A stretch of DNA of 64,000 bases from Saccharopolyspora indica (GCF_027853965.1 NZ_JAQGLB010000001.1:496001-560000), one strand, 5' to 3'; shown: positions 33,116 through 42,465, numbered from the stretch's first letter. The notes: generated by a model from the sequence alone, not told the origin. Numbers and translations: made by a program.

Positions 33116-33552
33116 TCGACCTCGATCCGCTCGAAGACGATGGTGGCCTTCTCCGTCGCCGGGTTCGACTCGCCCGCGCTGACCTCCGGGCCGTCCCACT
33201 TGCTGACCCAGGCGTCGAACAGCTGCATCCGGCGCACCGTCTCGCCCTGCGAGTCCTGGATCTCGATGGTGAGGTTCTCCCTGGCGCCTTCGACGTCGCC
33301 GTCGAGCAGCGTCTTCTTGATCCAGTCGGTGAACGCCGAGCTCTTGTCCAGGCCGCGGGTGATGGTCACCTCGCCGCCCTTCTGCCCGCCGGGCTGCTTC
33401 TTGTAGATCCGCTCGCCGGTCGGGGTGACCTGCGGGGTCTCGACCACGTCCTGCTCGACGGTCAGACCGCTGATCTCCTTGACGGATTCCACCGTGATGC
33501 CGCCGAGCTGGACGCCGAACCGGTGGGTGGAGAGAGTGTCGCCCTGTGCCAT
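33112..33552 (-). CDS. cis1: Main tail tube protein (Cis1-like)
   Basis: This 146-aa protein begins MAQGDTLSTHRFGVQLGGIT. It has ESVKEISGLTVEQDVVE, KGGEVTITRGLDKSSAFTDW and RRMQLFDAWVSKWDGPEVSA, the pattern of gp19/Hcp-like inner-tube subunits of contractile systems. It directly follows the sheath gene with a 30-base gap, and the Afp1 family has this length. The stack of hexamers forms the channel that carries cargo and is driven forward when the sheath contracts. Confidence 0.95.
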   Translation of the reverse strand: MAQGDTLSTHRFGVQLGGITVESVKEISGLTVEQDVVETPQVTPTGERIYKKQPGGQKGGEVTITRGLDKSSAFTDWIKKTLLDGDVEGARENLTIEIQDSQGETVRRMQLFDAWVSKWDGPEVSAGESNPATEKATIVFERIEVE

Positions 33553-33582
33553 GACTACCCGTCGCCTTCCGCGCTGTCGGGA

Positions 33583-35094
33583 CTACTCGCTGACCAGACT
33601 GGTGCTGTCGGAGAACTGGGAGAGCCGGAAGATCACGAACTCGGCCGGTTTGACCGGCGCGACGCCGATCTCGCACACCACTTGGCCGAGGTCGATCGAC
33701 TCCTGCGGGTTGTTCTCCCGGTCGCACTTGACGTAGAACGCCTCCGCCGCGGTGCGGCCGAACAGCGCGCCGTCGCGCCAGGCCTGGTGCAGGAAGGCGC
33801 TGATGTTGCGCCGGATGCTCGACCACAGCCGGTCGTCGTTCGGTTCGAAGACCACCCACTGGGTGCCGACCAGGATCGACTCCTCCAGGTAGTTGAACAG
33901 CCGCCGCACGTTGAGGTAGCGCCAGCCGGGGTCCGAGGAGAGCGTGCGGGCGCCCCAGATCCGGATGCCGCGCCCGGCGAACGCCCGGATGCAGTTCACG
34001 CCGATCGGGTTGAGCACGTCCTGCTCGCCCTTGCTCAGGTTGACCTCCAGGTCCACCGCGCCGCGGATGACCTCGTTCGCCGGTGCCTTGTGCACCCCGC
34101 GCTCGGCGTCGCTGCGCGCCCACACCCCGGCGACGTGCCCGCTGGGCGGGACCATCGCGTTGCGGCCGCTGGCCGGGTCGAACACCTTGATCCACGGGTA
34201 GTACAGGGTGGCGTACTTCGAGTCGTAGCCGGCCTGATCGGACCGCCAGGCCCGGACCTGCTGGGCGTTGAGCCCGGGCGGGGCGTCCAGCAGCGCGACC
34301 CGGTCGCCCATCTGCTCGCAGTGCGAGATCGCCGCCAGCTGAACGGTCTTCACGCCTTCGGCGTCGATCAGGCCGCGCTGGTGGGCGCTCATCAGGTCGG
34401 GCACCGCGACCATGGTGATCTCGTCGATCGTCTCCAGCCCGCCGAACCCGGTCCGCGCGGCGAGGTCTCCGACGTACTCCCTGGCGTCCACGGTGGCCGG
34501 TGCCGCCGGGCTCGGCGCGGCGGCGAGCGCGACCGACTGGTTGTCCGGGCGGGTCAGCGCCGCGCTGCCGCGTTCGGTGACCTCGATGAGCTTGGACCGC
34601 TCGCGCACCTGGGTGACCACGTAGCTCTTGACGTTCTTCTTGGTGGAGACGTCGAAGGTCTCCACCACCTTGCCGCCCTGGGCGACCAGCAGCCGGAACC
34701 GGTCTTCGGGCGGGTTCTCGCCCTCGGCGTCGGCGATCTCGACGGTCAGGCCGGCGCCCGCGCCGGGCAGCGCCGAGATCCGCAACCCGCCGATCTCCAC
34801 CGGCGCCGGTGCCGCCTCGGCCGGTGCGGTGGCCGGCCCGCCGATGCGCACGACGTAGGCGGCGCCGCCGCCGTTGGCGAAGTAGCCGTGGACGGAGCGC
34901 CCGAGGTAGCTCTCGTCGAACCCGCCGAAGGTCTGGACGTACTGGTTCCAGTTCGTCACCAGCGTCGGCTCGTGGAACGGCCCCCGCGAAGCGAATCCGA
35001 CGAAGGCGGCGACGGCGGTCCCGACCCCCTCGATCGGTCTGGCCCCGTTCTGGACCTCCTCGACGTAAACGCCAGGGGACAGGTACGACGGCAT
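33583..35094 (-). CDS. cis2: Contractile sheath protein (Cis2-like)
   Basis: This 503-aa protein has the family's N-terminus (PSYLSPGVYVEEVQNGARPI, AAFVGFASRGP), then YVQTFGGFDESYLGRSVHGY. An inserted middle domain spans about residues 90-225. The C-terminal half is the typical phage sheath (YPWIKVFDPASGRNAMVPPS, GIRIWGARTLSSDPGWRYLN and FVIFRLSQFSDSTSLVSE). Only one sheath gene is present, unlike Afp/PVC loci with two or three. The ATG follows GAAGGAG at good spacing. It leads the structural operon, so the promoter is in the 213-base gap upstream. Confidence 0.96.
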   Translation of the reverse strand: MPSYLSPGVYVEEVQNGARPIEGVGTAVAAFVGFASRGPFHEPTLVTNWNQYVQTFGGFDESYLGRSVHGYFANGGGAAYVVRIGGPATAPAEAAPAPVEIGGLRISALPGAGAGLTVEIADAEGENPPEDRFRLLVAQGGKVVETFDVSTKKNVKSYVVTQVRERSKLIEVTERGSAALTRPDNQSVALAAAPSPAAPATVDAREYVGDLAARTGFGGLETIDEITMVAVPDLMSAHQRGLIDAEGVKTVQLAAISHCEQMGDRVALLDAPPGLNAQQVRAWRSDQAGYDSKYATLYYPWIKVFDPASGRNAMVPPSGHVAGVWARSDAERGVHKAPANEVIRGAVDLEVNLSKGEQDVLNPIGVNCIRAFAGRGIRIWGARTLSSDPGWRYLNVRRLFNYLEESILVGTQWVVFEPNDDRLWSSIRRNISAFLHQAWRDGALFGRTAAEAFYVKCDRENNPQESIDLGQVVCEIGVAPVKPAEFVIFRLSQFSDSTSLVSE

Positions 35095-35307
35095 GTTCGC
35101 TCCTTCGTCTGAGGCGTGGCGTGCCTCCGAGCCTCGCGCCCCGCCTCGCGCGCGAACAGGTCCACGCGGCCCCCTCCGAGGGCAGCGCCCCTGCCTCTCC
35201 GGGCAACCGGGCGTTGCCTCTGGGCGCGGTTGCCCCCGGCTCTGCCCGTCCGGCCATTCCGCCCGCCGCGCCTGCGCGGTACCAGTGGTGTCGTGAGGAG
35301 AGACCCG

Positions 35308-35820
35308 ATGCACGCGCAGCACGGCGACGCCGGACGGGAATCGGCAGCCCGGCCGCCGGCGACCCCGCAGTCGAACACCGTTCCCCGATCGGCGGCGCAC
35401 GTCCTGCACCTCCAGCGAACCCTGGGCAACGCCGCCGTCGCCCGGATGATGGGCGAGGTGCGGAGATCCACCGTGCACGACGTGCTGCGCTCGCCGGGCC
35501 GAGCGCTGGAGACGTCCGTCCGCGCCGACATGGAATCCCGCTTCGGCGCGGACTTCTCCGACGTCCGCCTGCACACCGGTCCGACCGCGCAGCGCTCGGC
35601 GGCCGAGATCGGCGCTCGCGCCTACACCTCCGGCAACCACGTCGTGGTCGGCGAAGGCGGCGCGGACGGCCACACCCTCGCCCACGAGCTGACCCACGTC
35701 CTCCAGCAGCGCTCGGGCCCGGTCGCGGGCACCGACAACGGCGACGGTCTCGCGGTGTCCGACCCGTCCGACCGCTTCGAGCGCGAAGCCGAGCAGGTCG
35801 CCAGGCAGGTCATGGGCTAG
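35308..35820 (+). CDS. DUF4157 metalloprotease-like putative eCIS effector
   Basis: This is a 170-aa protein starting at an ATG with GAGGAG upstream; a longer frame beginning at 35116 has no ribosome site. The N-terminal 60 residues contain LHLQRTLGNAAVARMMG, the QR-x-LGN-x-AVARM motif seen in DUF4157 proteins. The catalytic-like helix is HTLAHELTHVLQQRSG, an HELTH zinc-binding motif, followed by FEREAEQVARQVMG where a third ligand Glu sits. DUF4157 has been reported as a core domain of eCIS-associated toxins (Geller et al. 2021, from memory). Here the protein is reduced to the domain itself. Its stop shares CTAG with the convergent AAA+ gene's stop. Confidence 0.88.
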   Translation: MHAQHGDAGRESAARPPATPQSNTVPRSAAHVLHLQRTLGNAAVARMMGEVRRSTVHDVLRSPGRALETSVRADMESRFGADFSDVRLHTGPTAQRSAAEIGARAYTSGNHVVVGEGGADGHTLAHELTHVLQQRSGPVAGTDNGDGLAVSDPSDRFEREAEQVARQVMG

Positions 35821-37820
35821 TCGCCGAACTCCGACTCGACCAGCAGCCTGCCGAGCTTGGTGTACTCCTGGCGGATCGCCGTGATCAGCTCCGCCGTGCC
35901 CACCGGTTTCCCGCTCGCCGCGGCGAGGTAGGCGGCGGTGGTGGCGCACGAGCGGATGGAGCCGCCCGCGAGCTCGAACCGCTGCGCGCACGACACCAGG
36001 TCCAGGTCCGAGGCCCGGGGCAGTGCCTTGCCGAGGCAGCGGTCCCAGAGGGCTTCGCGCTGGGCGGCGTCGGGCACCGGGAAGTCGGCGATCACGTCCA
36101 GGCGGCGGGTGAAGGCCTCGTCGAGGTTCGCGCGGAGGTTCGTGGTGAGGATCGCGATGCCGTTGAAGGACTCCATGCGCTGCAGGAGGTAGGCGGACTC
36201 CACGTTGGCGTAGCGGTCGTGGGCGTCCTTGACCGCTGAGCGCTTGCCGAAGATCGCATCGGCCTCGTCGAACAGCAGGACTCCGTTGATCCGGGCCGCT
36301 TCGGTGAAGACGCGCTCCAGGTTCTTCTCCGTCTCGCCCACGTACTTGTCGACCACTGTGGACAGATCGATCACGTAGAGGTCCACGCCGAGATCCGCCG
36401 CGACGACCTCCGCCGACATCGTCTTGCCGGTGCCCGACTCGCCCGCGAACAGCGCGATCACCCCGCGGCCCCGGCCGCCTCCCGGGCGCATGGCCCAGTC
36501 GCCGAGCACGCGGTCGCGGTGGCGGGCGCGCAGCGACAGCTCGGTCAGCTGGTGGCGGGTCGGTTCGGGCAGGACCAGGTCGTCCCAGCCGACCGCGGGC
36601 GTGATGCGCCGGGCGAGGCGCTCCAGACCAGCACCGTTCTGCGCCCGCACCCCGGCCTGCACGTCCGCCAGCTCCACCGGGCGCGCGTCGAGCGCCGCGA
36701 GCTGCGAGGCGACCGACGCCGCTCGCCTGATCTGCTCGGGATCGAGCTGGTAGGCGGCCAGGGCAGCGGTGAACGCACTTTCGGGCACCGCGAGCGCCTG
36801 CCGCCACTCCCGGGCGCGTTCCTCGGCCCGAGCGGCTTCGACGCGGATCGACACCGGGGTCCGCCGCGACCAGGCCGGGTCCCAGCTCCGCGAGCCGTGC
36901 AGGAACAGCGGCACCTCCGCGGTCGCGGCGACGACCGCTCGCAGCAGCCGCGCCCGCTCCTGCCGTTCCGGTTCGAGCTTCTCCACCGGCCCGAGCACGA
37001 TTCCGGCGCGCTGCAACCGCGCTTCCCGGACCAGCGCGGGGAGGACCGCCAGCGGGTCGGGCTCGTCGGCCAGCTCCCCGGCGTCGAGCACCAGTGCGGC
37101 GCGGCCGCTCACCGCCAGGGCGTCCACCGCCGTCCGGGCAGTGCCTTCCACGCCGTTGAGGTGCACGAACGCGACACCGGAGTCCAGCCCGGCACCGAGT
37201 CGCTCGGCCAGCGCGCCCGGCGCGACCGGATCGGTCCGGGTGAGGCGTGCGAGGTGGTTCGCAGCGGGGCTGTCGTCGCCGAGCAGGTGCGCTACCACGC
37301 GGTCGGGGATCCGCACGGTGCGGGAGAGGAACGGCCGATCGGCCTCCTGCACCTCCAGCAGACCGCCGGAAACCAGCGGTGCTCCCGCGGCGAACCGGAA
37401 CCGGCCGTCGCCCGCCGATGGCGTGCCGCACAGCTCCAGCGCCAGCCCGGTCGTCGGGCGGCGGCGGGTCACGTCGTCGTTGAGGTAGCCGTAGAGCGGC
37501 TCGAAGCGGACGTCGACGTCGGGAGCCAGTGCCACCAGCAGCAGCTCCACGTCCAGCGCGGTGAGCCCGAAATCATCCGCCAGCCGGAGCAATGCCGGGA
37601 CGGGCTCCGCGAGCACGTCGAGATCCGCCGCCACCGCCTCGGGCATCCGCCACGACTTCGCCGGAGTCGCGAGGATCCGCTCGACGGCTTCCGGCGTCAG
37701 GTAGAGGCCCCGGTGCGGGTCGTCCGGCTGCGGATCGCCCGCCCGCCGCGCCGCGACCAGGGTCCGGACCCGCTGCTCGACCACGTTCAGCCTCGCCCAC
37801 AGGTACTTCAGGCCGGTCAC
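35817..37820 (-). CDS. cis15: AAA+ ATPase of contractile injection system (Cis15-like)
   Basis: This is a 667-aa protein, started at the GTG overlapping the DUF4255 stop. N-terminal winged/helical region to about residue 400, then an AAA+ module: Walker A LFAGESGTGKT, Walker B GVLLFDEADAIFGKR, sensor-1 ILTTNLRANLDEAFTRRLDV, arginine finger RR. It matches Afp15/Pvc15-type ATPases, which help sheath and tube assembly or release. It shares a transcript with the DUF4255 cap gene and a secreted propeller gene. The C-terminal helical lid includes AGGSIRSCATTAAYLAAASG. Confidence 0.92.
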   Translation of the reverse strand: MTGLKYLWARLNVVEQRVRTLVAARRAGDPQPDDPHRGLYLTPEAVERILATPAKSWRMPEAVAADLDVLAEPVPALLRLADDFGLTALDVELLLVALAPDVDVRFEPLYGYLNDDVTRRRPTTGLALELCGTPSAGDGRFRFAAGAPLVSGGLLEVQEADRPFLSRTVRIPDRVVAHLLGDDSPAANHLARLTRTDPVAPGALAERLGAGLDSGVAFVHLNGVEGTARTAVDALAVSGRAALVLDAGELADEPDPLAVLPALVREARLQRAGIVLGPVEKLEPERQERARLLRAVVAATAEVPLFLHGSRSWDPAWSRRTPVSIRVEAARAEERAREWRQALAVPESAFTAALAAYQLDPEQIRRAASVASQLAALDARPVELADVQAGVRAQNGAGLERLARRITPAVGWDDLVLPEPTRHQLTELSLRARHRDRVLGDWAMRPGGGRGRGVIALFAGESGTGKTMSAEVVAADLGVDLYVIDLSTVVDKYVGETEKNLERVFTEAARINGVLLFDEADAIFGKRSAVKDAHDRYANVESAYLLQRMESFNGIAILTTNLRANLDEAFTRRLDVIADFPVPDAAQREALWDRCLGKALPRASDLDLVSCAQRFELAGGSIRSCATTAAYLAAASGKPVGTAELITAIRQEYTKLGRLLVESEFGD

Positions 37821-38494
37821 GGCAGCGGCCCCCGGCGTCGCCGCTTCGGCTCCGGGCGCGGACGTGACGGCGCGAAACCTTCTCCCTCGGCCGTGCTCGG
37901 CCCGTCGTAGCGCAGCCGCCGCGGCGCATCCGAATCCGCCTGCAGCACCACGCCTTCGGTGACCGGCGGTCCCGCCGGTGTCCGGTCGCCCGCCAGCGGT
38001 GCCGTCACCTGGAGGTTGATCGACGGCTTGAGCTGCCCGCCGAGCGCCGACCACACGTCGGCCGCCGAACGGCCCTCCGCCATCGTTCCGCCCGCCTCGA
38101 GCGCCACCGTCAGGCCGAGCTCGGCCAGGGTCCCGGTCAGCCACGCCGCCGCCAGCGCGTCGTGGCCGACCACGCAGCGCAGGACCGCCGACAGCAGCCG
38201 GTGCTCGTCCTGGGGGCGCTTCGTCCACGCCGTCACCAGGTAGGAGAGCTGGAACCAGTGCGGCGCGCCCTGCCAGCCGGTCACCGCCCCGGACTCGTCG
38301 CGCCGCTCGAACTGGCCGCTCTGCCGCAATCCCGGTTCTTCCCTGATGTCGTAGAGGAAAACGCTGATCGTCGGCGCGTTGCGCTTGGCCGCCCAGTCCG
38401 TGGTGGGCGCTTCGAAACCGAGCTCGACGCCCGCGCCGGGCAGGTCGTGCGCGGCCAGCAGCCGGCGCAACGCCTCGTCGACCTCGTGGATCAC
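37817..38494 (-). CDS. cis16: DUF4255 tail-terminator/cap-like protein (Cis16)
   Basis: This 225-aa protein begins MIHEVDEALRRLLAAHDLPG and shows APTISVFLYDIREEPGLRQS and LSYLVTAWTKRPQDEHRLLS, the DUF4255 family of Afp16-like terminal proteins that cap the tube and sheath. The C-terminal 40 residues are basic and disordered (RPEPKRRRRGPLP). Its GTG-overlapping partner is the ATPase. It is separated by four bases from the propeller gene. Confidence 0.9.
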   Translation of the reverse strand: MIHEVDEALRRLLAAHDLPGAGVELGFEAPTTDWAAKRNAPTISVFLYDIREEPGLRQSGQFERRDESGAVTGWQGAPHWFQLSYLVTAWTKRPQDEHRLLSAVLRCVVGHDALAAAWLTGTLAELGLTVALEAGGTMAEGRSAADVWSALGGQLKPSINLQVTAPLAGDRTPAGPPVTEGVVLQADSDAPRRLRYDGPSTAEGEGFAPSRPRPEPKRRRRGPLP

Positions 38495-38498
38495 CGGC

Positions 38499-41441
38499 TC
38501 ACCTCCACTCCACCAGCTCGGGCGGTGCGAGGGGCGAGGCGACGACCAGGAACTCCGCGGTGACCGGGCTGAAACCCGGGCCGGACGCGGTGATGGTGCG
38601 CGGGCCGACCTCGTCGTTGGGCAGGATCAGCAGCTGCGCGGCGAACCGCCCGTCCGGGGCGGGCGAGGTCGGTGCCGCGGCGGCGGTGATGCCGGGCGAC
38701 CACTCCAGCCGGACCGGCATCCCGGGCGGGAAGTCGACGCCGCGCACCGAGGTCACGAACCCGGGCTCGCCGATCGCCGGGACCGCGACGATGCGGGGTT
38801 GCAGCACCCGGTAGGGGGCGACGACGTGGTTGTCACCGGGATCGGCGTCCGTTCCGCCGGTCCGCAGCCTCGCCCGGATCTCCGAGGTCAGCGCAGCGTC
38901 CGGGGCCAGCACCACCTGCCTGGCGAGCACACCGCCCGGTGGCAGGTCGGGCAGGCGGCACTGCGCGGCCGAGCAGCCGGGCGGCACGTGCACCACCGGC
39001 ACGTCTGGTGGCAGCGCCATGTCGAGCTCCAGCCCGGTCGCGGTGCTGCTGCCGGTGTTGCGCACGGTGAAGGTCACCCCGGTCCGACCGCCCACGTAGG
39101 ACGTGCCGGGCCCGACGGTCAGCGCGAGCCCGGGACTGGCCGGTGGCGGGGGCGGCGGTGGAGGTGGTGGCGGCGCCGGGGTCGGCGTCACGACGATCAC
39201 CGTGGTGTTGGTGTTGTCGCCCTGGTCGGTTTCCCGCACTGCGCTGGTGATGGTCCAGACGAGCCGGTGCTCGCCCACCACCACGGCGACGAGCTGCGCC
39301 GTGACCTCGACCGCATCGCCGGGTTCCAGCGTGCCGAGGGAGCACTTCTCGCCCTCGCAGGTGCCCTTGGACGACCACATGCCCGTCAACCGCAGGCCGG
39401 GTGGGACCTGCAGGGTCGTCTCGGTGTCCGCGGCGTCCGACGGCCCCTGGTTGCGCACCACGATCGCGACCGTGATGACCTCGCCGGGCTGGACCTGGGG
39501 CTGCTCGGGCGGAGCGTCGACGTCGAGGTCGACCGTCGGCTGCCAGGTGGGTTCCTTCTGCCGCCCGGGCAGCCTGCCGGTCAGCGAGCTCAGCTCGCCT
39601 GTGGCCAGGTCCAGCACCGACAGGTGTTCCGGCGAGTTCTCGTTCTGCACCGCGCGGTGCGACAGCACGAGCCGGCGGCCGTCCGCCGACCAGCTGACGT
39701 CCCTGGGCTGGAAGGGGGCGCCGCCGCGGGGCTGGTCGACGCAGCTGTTCTGCCCGCGCGGCAGCAGCACCTCGCAGCGGTCGCCGTCCAGGTGGAACCG
39801 GTACAGCCCGTCCTTCTCCCGGTTGAACACGATGCTGCGCCCGTCGGGGGCGAACACCGGGCTGTCGTCGACCACCAGGCACTCGCAGATCAGGTCGCTC
39901 AGATCCCGCTGCCCGCCGAACGTCCGGGCGTCGGCGAGCCAGACGTGGTTCTCCCGGCGGGCCGGGTCGGCATCGGTGGGCCGGCCCCGGCTGAAGGCGA
40001 AGTTGCGGCCGTCCGGCGACCACGCCGGCTGGGTGTCGTCCAGCTGCGGGTCCGGGTTCGCCAACCGCCTGGTCACCTCGCCGGTGCGGACGTTGACCAC
40101 GACGATCCGGCTCGGCCCGGGGGCGTCCAGGCCGCCGGGAGACCGGCGGGCGACGGCGATCTCCTCGCCGTTGGGCGACCACGCGGCGTCGGTCTCCCAG
40201 TCGCCGGCCTGGCGGTCGGCGATCGGCAGCGGCCGCGGGTGGCCGCCGTCGGCTCCGAGAAGCCAGATCCGCTGGACGCGCCGCCCGTGGACGGTCTCGA
40301 AGCGGCTGACTGCGATCTGCTTGCCGTCCGGGGAGTAGCTCTGCCGCTGCGTCCACGGATCACCCTGCTCGGGCTTGAACAGCCGCATGGAGTCCTCGAC
40401 CGCCTTGGGGTCCTCGGTCAGCACGTCCGATCCGAGGTCGCGCGGATCGGTGCCGTCGAGCTGGACGTCCTGCAACCGCGCGGTGTTGCGCAGCGGTGCG
40501 GTCGTGCGGGCCACCACCAGGTGCCCGCGCCACCAGGTCGGCGAGTCGACGCTGCGGTCCTCGTCCAGCAGCAGCTTCGGCGGGTGCGGGGAGTCGGCAT
40601 CGGCCAGGTAGACGCGGTCGACGCCGTCCACCGCGCCGGAGCCGGAACGGGGGCTGAGGAACAGCAGGCCGCGACCGTCCGGCAGCCACCGGGGTTCCCG
40701 GGCCTGCCCGGGCAGCGGCGTTCCCGTTCCGGTGCCCCGCAGCACGCGCACGGTCTGCTCGCCGTTCACCGCGAAGGTGTAGGCGATCCGGTCCTCGTCG
40801 ACCGGGTTCCAAGCCGGCTGGGTCGCGGCACCGGTCGGCTCCGCGGTCAGCTGCTGCTCGGCGCCGCCGCCCGCCGGGCGTGCGTGGATCTGCCACCGGC
40901 CGCTGGAGTTCGCGGCGTAGGCGATGCGCGTCCCGTCCGGGGAGAACGTCGGATTCACCTCATCGCCCGGAGCGCTGGTGAGGCGGTGCGCCCCGGTGCC
41001 GTCGGTGCGCACCAGCCACACGTCGCGCTGCCCCGGCGAAGCCGAGTCGAACGCCACCCAGCGGCCGTCCGGTGAGAGCTCGGGATTCGCCGCGTCGTGG
41101 CCCCGGGTGAGCCGCTCGACGTGCCCGTGGTGCGTGCGCAGGTACACCTGCGGCGCGGCCTCGTCGCGCAGGCTGGTGAACACCATCGTCCCGCCGCGGG
41201 CCGAGACGTCCTGGTCGAAGTGCTGGCGCTGCTCGCCGAACAGCGGCGCGGTCCCGCCGTGCGGGCCTGCTTCGGTGATGCCCAGGCTGCGGTGCCCGGT
41301 TCCGGAGAAGGCGATGCGGGCGGGCTCGGGCGCCGGCGGCCGGTGCGGGCGGGCCTCGGTGGCCGGGAGCGCGACCAGCCCGGACAGCACCAGGAGTACC
41401 GCGAGCAGGGTGATTCCGAGGCGCGTCGAGCCGCCGATCAC
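38499..41441 (-). CDS. Secreted TolB-like propeller protein with CARDB/DUF11-like repeats
   Basis: This is a 980-aa protein. The GTG with GGAGGT 11 bases upstream is chosen over a longer ATG. Signal or anchor helix (LGITLLAVLLVLSGLVALPA), then WD40/PD40-type propeller blades such as NPELSPDGRWVAFDSASPG, NPTFSPDGTRIAYAANSSG and TQPAWSPDGRNFAFSRGRP. After residue 640 come CARDB-like Ig domains (VITVAIVVRNQGPSDAADTE). An 11-Pro run leads to another Ig-like domain (TSYVGGRTGVTFTVRNTGSS) and a final one with PGMPVRLEWSPG. It should be exported. It sits four bases before the cap gene, so it probably belongs to the system. Function is unknown; target or wall recognition is possible. Confidence 0.8.
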   Translation of the reverse strand: MIGGSTRLGITLLAVLLVLSGLVALPATEARPHRPPAPEPARIAFSGTGHRSLGITEAGPHGGTAPLFGEQRQHFDQDVSARGGTMVFTSLRDEAAPQVYLRTHHGHVERLTRGHDAANPELSPDGRWVAFDSASPGQRDVWLVRTDGTGAHRLTSAPGDEVNPTFSPDGTRIAYAANSSGRWQIHARPAGGGAEQQLTAEPTGAATQPAWNPVDEDRIAYTFAVNGEQTVRVLRGTGTGTPLPGQAREPRWLPDGRGLLFLSPRSGSGAVDGVDRVYLADADSPHPPKLLLDEDRSVDSPTWWRGHLVVARTTAPLRNTARLQDVQLDGTDPRDLGSDVLTEDPKAVEDSMRLFKPEQGDPWTQRQSYSPDGKQIAVSRFETVHGRRVQRIWLLGADGGHPRPLPIADRQAGDWETDAAWSPNGEEIAVARRSPGGLDAPGPSRIVVVNVRTGEVTRRLANPDPQLDDTQPAWSPDGRNFAFSRGRPTDADPARRENHVWLADARTFGGQRDLSDLICECLVVDDSPVFAPDGRSIVFNREKDGLYRFHLDGDRCEVLLPRGQNSCVDQPRGGAPFQPRDVSWSADGRRLVLSHRAVQNENSPEHLSVLDLATGELSSLTGRLPGRQKEPTWQPTVDLDVDAPPEQPQVQPGEVITVAIVVRNQGPSDAADTETTLQVPPGLRLTGMWSSKGTCEGEKCSLGTLEPGDAVEVTAQLVAVVVGEHRLVWTITSAVRETDQGDNTNTTVIVVTPTPAPPPPPPPPPPPASPGLALTVGPGTSYVGGRTGVTFTVRNTGSSTATGLELDMALPPDVPVVHVPPGCSAAQCRLPDLPPGGVLARQVVLAPDAALTSEIRARLRTGGTDADPGDNHVVAPYRVLQPRIVAVPAIGEPGFVTSVRGVDFPPGMPVRLEWSPGITAAAAPTSPAPDGRFAAQLLILPNDEVGPRTITASGPGFSPVTAEFLVVASPLAPPELVEWR

Positions 41442-41556
41442 GGTTGACCTCCGTCGCAGGTGAGGGGCTGTGCCCAGCATCCTGGCGCGGATCCGCGCCC
41501 GACCCCAGAAGCCGACAGGCAGTTGCGCGGGCAGCCCTTCGGCACTTTCGGGCAGC

Positions 41557-42177
41557 TCAGATCAGGCCGTGCCGCATGGCGTAGCCGACGGCGTGCGCCC
41601 GGTTGCGCAGCTGCAGGCGCGAGGTGACCTCCTGGAGGATGTTCTTCACCGTGCGCTCGGAGTAGGACATCTTGACCGAGATCTCCCTGGTGTCGAAACC
41701 GTCCGCGATGAGGCGCAGCACCTCGGCCTCGCGGGTGGCCAGCGTGGAGAGCGTGTGCCCTGCGGTGGCGACGCTGCGCTGCAGCTTGCCCACGTGGTCG
41801 AGCAGCCTGCCGACCATGTCGCCGGGCAGCACGCCCTCCCCGCGGACCAGCGCCGTGATCATCCCCACCAGGCGGTTCTGGTCGGCGTCGCGGCGGCGCA
41901 GGACCGCCGCCACCCCGCACTCGATGGTGGTCTGCAGCGCGTCCTGCTCGAACTCGCCGATGATCAGTCCGGTGCGGACCGACGAGGTGCGCTGCAGGCG
42001 GCGGAGCAGCTGACCGGAGGCGTCGTCGAGCCGGTCGACCACGACCAGCGACACCTCGGCGCGCTGCTCGTCGCTCGGTCTGAGCACCTCCACCTCGGGG
42101 CGCAGGCGCAGTTGGTGGGTGACACCGGCCTCGAGTATCGGATCGGATGCGTAGACCGCGACAGGGATCCTCGTCAT
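41557..42177 (-). CDS. Orphan LuxR/NarL-type regulator of the injection cluster
   Basis: This is a 206-aa protein. The N-terminal receiver-like domain starts RIPVAVYASDPILEAGVTHQ, so the usual paired acidic residues are replaced (one Asp of SDP remains). An Asp sits in VSLVVVDRLDDASG. The C-terminal HTH reads LATREAEVLRLIADGFDTRE and MSYSERTVKNILQEVTSRLQ. No kinase gene adjoins it. It is transcribed toward the propeller-cap-ATPase operon and lies opposite a membrane-protein gene, so it is a plausible local activator. Confidence 0.85.
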   Translation of the reverse strand: MTRIPVAVYASDPILEAGVTHQLRLRPEVEVLRPSDEQRAEVSLVVVDRLDDASGQLLRRLQRTSSVRTGLIIGEFEQDALQTTIECGVAAVLRRRDADQNRLVGMITALVRGEGVLPGDMVGRLLDHVGKLQRSVATAGHTLSTLATREAEVLRLIADGFDTREISVKMSYSERTVKNILQEVTSRLQLRNRAHAVGYAMRHGLI

Positions 42178-42452
42178 CGCCTCTCCTCGCTAGAACGCCC
42201 GTGCACCCAGTGTTGCGCGTTCTCCGGCGGGACGGTCCGACCGTTCGGCCGCTCGCTGCGGTGCTCCATTTCGCGCTACCGCAGGGCAAATCGGGTGGTT
42301 CACCGGTGATATCGACGACAAGGTGGCGGATTGTGCTTGTGGTGCAAGGGGAATTCACGGTATTCGCGAAGGGCACCGGGTGATCGCCGCGCGGGCAGCA
42401 GCGTTGCCCCCGCGTTGCCCTCGCTGCTCTGCTCGCGGCGGGCGAACCCGGC

Positions 42453-42458
42453 TACCTT
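42453..42458 (+). promoter_or_regulatory. Putative -10 element for leaderless start
   Basis: TACCTT lies seven bases upstream of the GTG start of the next gene, with no Shine-Dalgarno sequence. This is the spacing of leaderless transcripts, common in actinobacteria. A -35 box is not clear. Confidence 0.4.
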
Positions 42459-42465
42459 CAGCGCT

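Noticed and set aside
35116..35307. Longer start for the DUF4157 gene
   Set aside because: No ribosome site; the ATG at 35308 has GAGGAG, and the upstream segment is the GC-rich sheath promoter region.
38499..41441. Run of about 11 prolines as a possible assembly error
   Set aside because: The frame continues correctly on both sides with matching Ig-like domains, and proline linkers are common in such secreted proteins.
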